64,000 nt of DNA from JAABTH01 sp964492615 (GTDB taxonomy: Bacteria > Bacillota > Dethiobacteria > DTU022), in assembly GCA_964492615.1 (NCBI GenBank), contig CAZBKZ010000001.1, positions 1 to 64,000 of the forward strand, written 5' to 3'. A program made the translations under genes and the position numbers. Below, one piece after another: positions 61,781 to 64,000 of the stretch. Under the pieces are notes generated by a model. That model saw only the letters and a program-made list of their open reading frames with translations, had not been told where the DNA came from and searched no databases. Every line of letters starts with the position of its first letter. Position 1 is the stretch's first letter.

Positions 61781-63550
61781 TTACCTGCTGATTAACAATT
61801 CAAAACGTGGCAGACGCAATTTCCTTTTATCTGCTGCCTCCATAACCAGCCTGACCTGTTTTTCCGTCGCCGCTATTACCTGCAGACGACGCACACGGCC
61901 TCCCAGTCTATTAAGGAGTAATCTGAAAACTGTTGCAGCCCTGTCAGAAGCAAAACGAAGCCCTTCAATATTTATAATAACCTGGTTATGATTTACCGGT
62001 AAGGCACTTTTTAAAACCTTCTTCAGTTTCCTGGCATGCAGGATACCAACCAGACCCCTTAATTTTAAATGAATAATCCCCTGCTGCTCTGATAATGAAA
62101 CCTTAAGCTGCCCGGTATCCACACCGGAAATGGTCTTAACAGGCGCTTTCAACAGTTGATAAAGATGTATTACCCTTTGTGGGTTATCATACCATTTCTC
62201 CTGCAGCAGGTGCTCGTACCAGCGGTTACGGCGTTCAAAATGCCTTGATACAGCCCAGCCTATTGTCCGGTGTATGACTGAGCCCCAGCCTGTCAGAAAA
62301 AGGTTGTGAAAAATATTATTGAGTGAGTAAAACTTCTTTAATGCTTTGATGGTTTCTGATTGGAGTTCTTCAGGCGAAATGAGAGCCGGCAGAAAAACAG
62401 TATGGTGCCCATCGTAAAGTGACCAGTCGCGGGTTAAAATTCTTTCTTCTTTATTCAGTTCATCGTAAAAAGGTGTATTTGGAAAAGGAGTTAGGGTCAT
62501 GAACTGGATACTGTCAATTCTATTCTGCAGGGCAAAATCAGCTGTTTCCCTGATGCTTTCCACTGTATCTGTATCCGCGCCGAAAACAAACATACCGTGA
62601 ATGCGAATACCATGATCATGAAACCTGCGAATTGCCACTTCAATCTCTTCAACAGTCTGTTGTTTCTTGTAACCTTTCAGCGTGTCGGGATTTATTGACT
62701 CGAAACCAATATACACAATCCCGCAGCCAGATTGACGCATCAGGGCAAGCAGTTCGTCATCCCGGGAAGCATCAACTCTTAACTGGGCGCCCCAGCGCTT
62801 TAGTTTTATTCCTTCCCTAATCATTCCTCTCAGCAAATCCTTGGTTAATTTTGGGTTCGCAGCAAAATTATCATCACAGAAAAATATGTTTTTACCCTGG
62901 TATTGCTTTAACTCCTCCAGTATACTTTCAGTTTTTCGGTGGCGGTAACGTCGCCCAAATACCTCTGTTACGCAACAAAAAGTGCAGTCGAATGGGCACC
63001 CCCTGGACGTCATAACAGGAGTGCTAAACATCGAACCAGGATTGTGCAGCAGAGAGAGATCAGGGATTGGCAGGGCATCCATATCTACCGGAATGCCGGA
63101 AGCTTCATTATGAACCTGTTGATTCTCCTTCCAATAAGATACAGCCGGTATATCCTGTGGATCTAGGCCGCTTTTAATCGATTCTACCAGGGGCAGGATA
63201 CTGTTTTCAGCTTCTCCCCTGATTAAATAATCAGCAAATTGAAGAGCTTCCTCGGGCATAAAAGTAGCATGCATTCCGCCAATAATTACTGGAATGTTGT
63301 TAGCTTTTAACAAACCGGCAATCTGGTATGCTTCACGACAGGTTGCCGTGGTCGTTGAGATACCAACCAGGTCAGCGCTAAATATTTTATCCCAGGGAAG
63401 TGAGTCACCAGTACCCATGAATATTTCCACACTGTAGCCGGCGTTTGTAAGTTGAGTGCCTAAAATCGGCAAGCCCAACCGGGGCATGCGGACGTGCCTG
63501 TATACATGATCTTCTTTCGACTGCGGTTCGATCAGGATAATTCTCTGCAT
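61781..63550 (-). CDS. B12-binding-type radical SAM protein with STAS-like C terminus
   Basis: 589 residues. The N-terminal 150 residues form a Rossmann-like B12-binding-type domain (GLPILGTQLTNAGYSVEIF, VIIGGMHATFMPEE) without a DxHxxG motif, so base-off B12 binding is uncertain. The radical SAM core has Cys185-X3-Cys189-X2-Cys192 (RGCPFDCTFCCV) and IYIGFESIN-like VYIGFESINPDTL. The last 110 residues resemble a STAS domain (KLRGLVGILHARKLKK, VIINIEGLRFASDRAA). The substrate is unknown. The start is the ATG at 63550. Confidence 0.82.
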   Translation of the reverse strand: MQRIILIEPQSKEDHVYRHVRMPRLGLPILGTQLTNAGYSVEIFMGTGDSLPWDKIFSADLVGISTTTATCREAYQIAGLLKANNIPVIIGGMHATFMPEEALQFADYLIRGEAENSILPLVESIKSGLDPQDIPAVSYWKENQQVHNEASGIPVDMDALPIPDLSLLHNPGSMFSTPVMTSRGCPFDCTFCCVTEVFGRRYRHRKTESILEELKQYQGKNIFFCDDNFAANPKLTKDLLRGMIREGIKLKRWGAQLRVDASRDDELLALMRQSGCGIVYIGFESINPDTLKGYKKQQTVEEIEVAIRRFHDHGIRIHGMFVFGADTDTVESIRETADFALQNRIDSIQFMTLTPFPNTPFYDELNKEERILTRDWSLYDGHHTVFLPALISPEELQSETIKALKKFYSLNNIFHNLFLTGWGSVIHRTIGWAVSRHFERRNRWYEHLLQEKWYDNPQRVIHLYQLLKAPVKTISGVDTGQLKVSLSEQQGIIHLKLRGLVGILHARKLKKVLKSALPVNHNQVIINIEGLRFASDRAATVFRLLLNRLGGRVRRLQVIAATEKQVRLVMEAADKRKLRLPRFELLISR

Positions 63551-63666
63551 TGAAACAATCGCTCCTTTAGTTTGGTCTGCGGGAAAAAATAATATCAGGA
63601 CATTAAGACTATCCGCTTGACATGGAACATAGATCCAGGAGCACTTTTTACGGCATAAAGTAGTTT

Positions 63667-64000
63667 TTAATTAAAAAACCTGATCGCCAGGGGATAATGA
63701 AATTCTTCCCCGTTACTGACTTTTACAGAAGCTATAATGACGAAGATCAGCCAGAAGATGAATAATAAAGGCAGTAATAAAAACCCTATCAGTACTATAA
63801 CAAGAATACCGGATAATATTGCATAGATAGTTATACTGATTTGAAAGTTTAGAGATTCTTTACCTTGCCTGTCAATCCACTCTGATTGATCTTTCTTAAG
63901 CAGCCAAACTACCAGGGGACCAATTACATTACCGAAAGAAGGCAAAATCAGAAATAAGAGCGCTGACAGGTGGGTAAGCATTCCAAAAGTCTTTTCATCC
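63667..64000 (-). CDS. DUF4870/Tic20-like membrane protein (5' end cut off)
   Basis: Small membrane protein, three to four hydrophobic segments. The frame continues past the internal ATG at 63981 to the window edge, reading DEKTFGMLTHLSALL, which matches the usual DUF4870 N terminus, so the true start lies just outside. GPLVVWLLKKDQSEWIDRQG is the family signature. Function unknown. Confidence 0.85.
   Translation of the reverse strand, partial: DEKTFGMLTHLSALLFLILPSFGNVIGPLVVWLLKKDQSEWIDRQGKESLNFQISITIYAILSGILVIVLIGFLLLPLLFIFWLIFVIIASVKVSNGEEFHYPLAIRFFN

Overview
The window looks like chromosomal DNA of an anaerobic, low-to-mid GC Firmicute of the Clostridia type. Evidence: strong AGGAGG-type ribosome binding sites, a CodY regulator, a perfect CIRCE/HrcA operator, the oxygen-independent (cobalt-early) cobalamin pathway, an HdrBCA-FlxDCBA electron-bifurcating complex, an MttB-family methyltransferase, LarB/LarC and a B12-type radical SAM protein. 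I see no phage, IS element, CRISPR array or rRNA. Two tRNAs are present (Gly-TCC and Pro-TGG).

Left third (1-20.9 kb, minus strand). A cobalamin riboswitch with two tandem intrinsic terminators (about 15.59-15.86 kb) heads a very long, tightly packed gene run. It covers precorrin-2 dehydrogenase, hemC, cobA-hemD fusion, hemB, hemL, hemA, cbiQ, cbiO, a His-rich lipoprotein, cbiM, a NikL-like protein, cbiX, cbiC, cbiD, cbiE, cbiT, cbiL, cbiF and cbiG (cut by the window edge). Together these make tetrapyrrole from glutamyl-tRNA, divert it to sirohydrochlorin, import cobalt, insert it and carry out the corrin-ring methylations. A 136-bp stretch of nested inverted repeats between cbiM and the NikL-like gene is unexplained. 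Upstream of the riboswitch lie cbiZ (corrinoid salvage) and a 1283-residue PAS/GAF/GGDEF/HD-GYP protein whose stop codon abuts the cbiZ start.

Middle (21-41 kb). This part holds amino-acid and carbon metabolism: a YtcJ-type amidohydrolase, glutamate dehydrogenase with a clear promoter, a C69 dipeptidase, an MttB-family methyltransferase without a corrinoid partner, the UPF0210 and ACT-domain pair, a sodium/solute symporter, and a zwf-gnd pair with a cyclase-family hydrolase. Next come Hsp20 under CIRCE control, a 56-residue Cys-rich protein, tRNA-Gly, an FAD oxidase with a CCG-domain Fe-S protein, a GPH-type transporter and a PLP lyase/decarboxylase.

Right third (41-64 kb). First is a small Zn-ribbon gene, then a chimera of a Zn-binding domain and the C-terminal part of an ADP-ribosylglycohydrolase. 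Housekeeping genes follow (rdgB, rph, lemA, htpX, murI, codY), then larB-larC for the nickel-pincer cofactor, with larB probably starting at ATT. The hdrBCA-flxDCBA operon couples NAD(P)H, ferredoxin and a disulfide-type acceptor. After it come a membrane GGDEF protein, a TtcA-like PP-loop protein, an EamA transporter, a soluble chemotaxis receptor, a 40-residue membrane peptide, a radical SAM protein with a STAS-like tail, and a DUF4870 protein cut by the right edge.

No wholly new system can be proved from sequence alone. The best candidates for something undescribed are the structured element at 5.73-5.86 kb, the CbiN-less cobalt transporter with two unusual extracytoplasmic parts, the truncated ADP-ribosylglycohydrolase chimera, and the cbiZ/c-di-GMP protein pairing.
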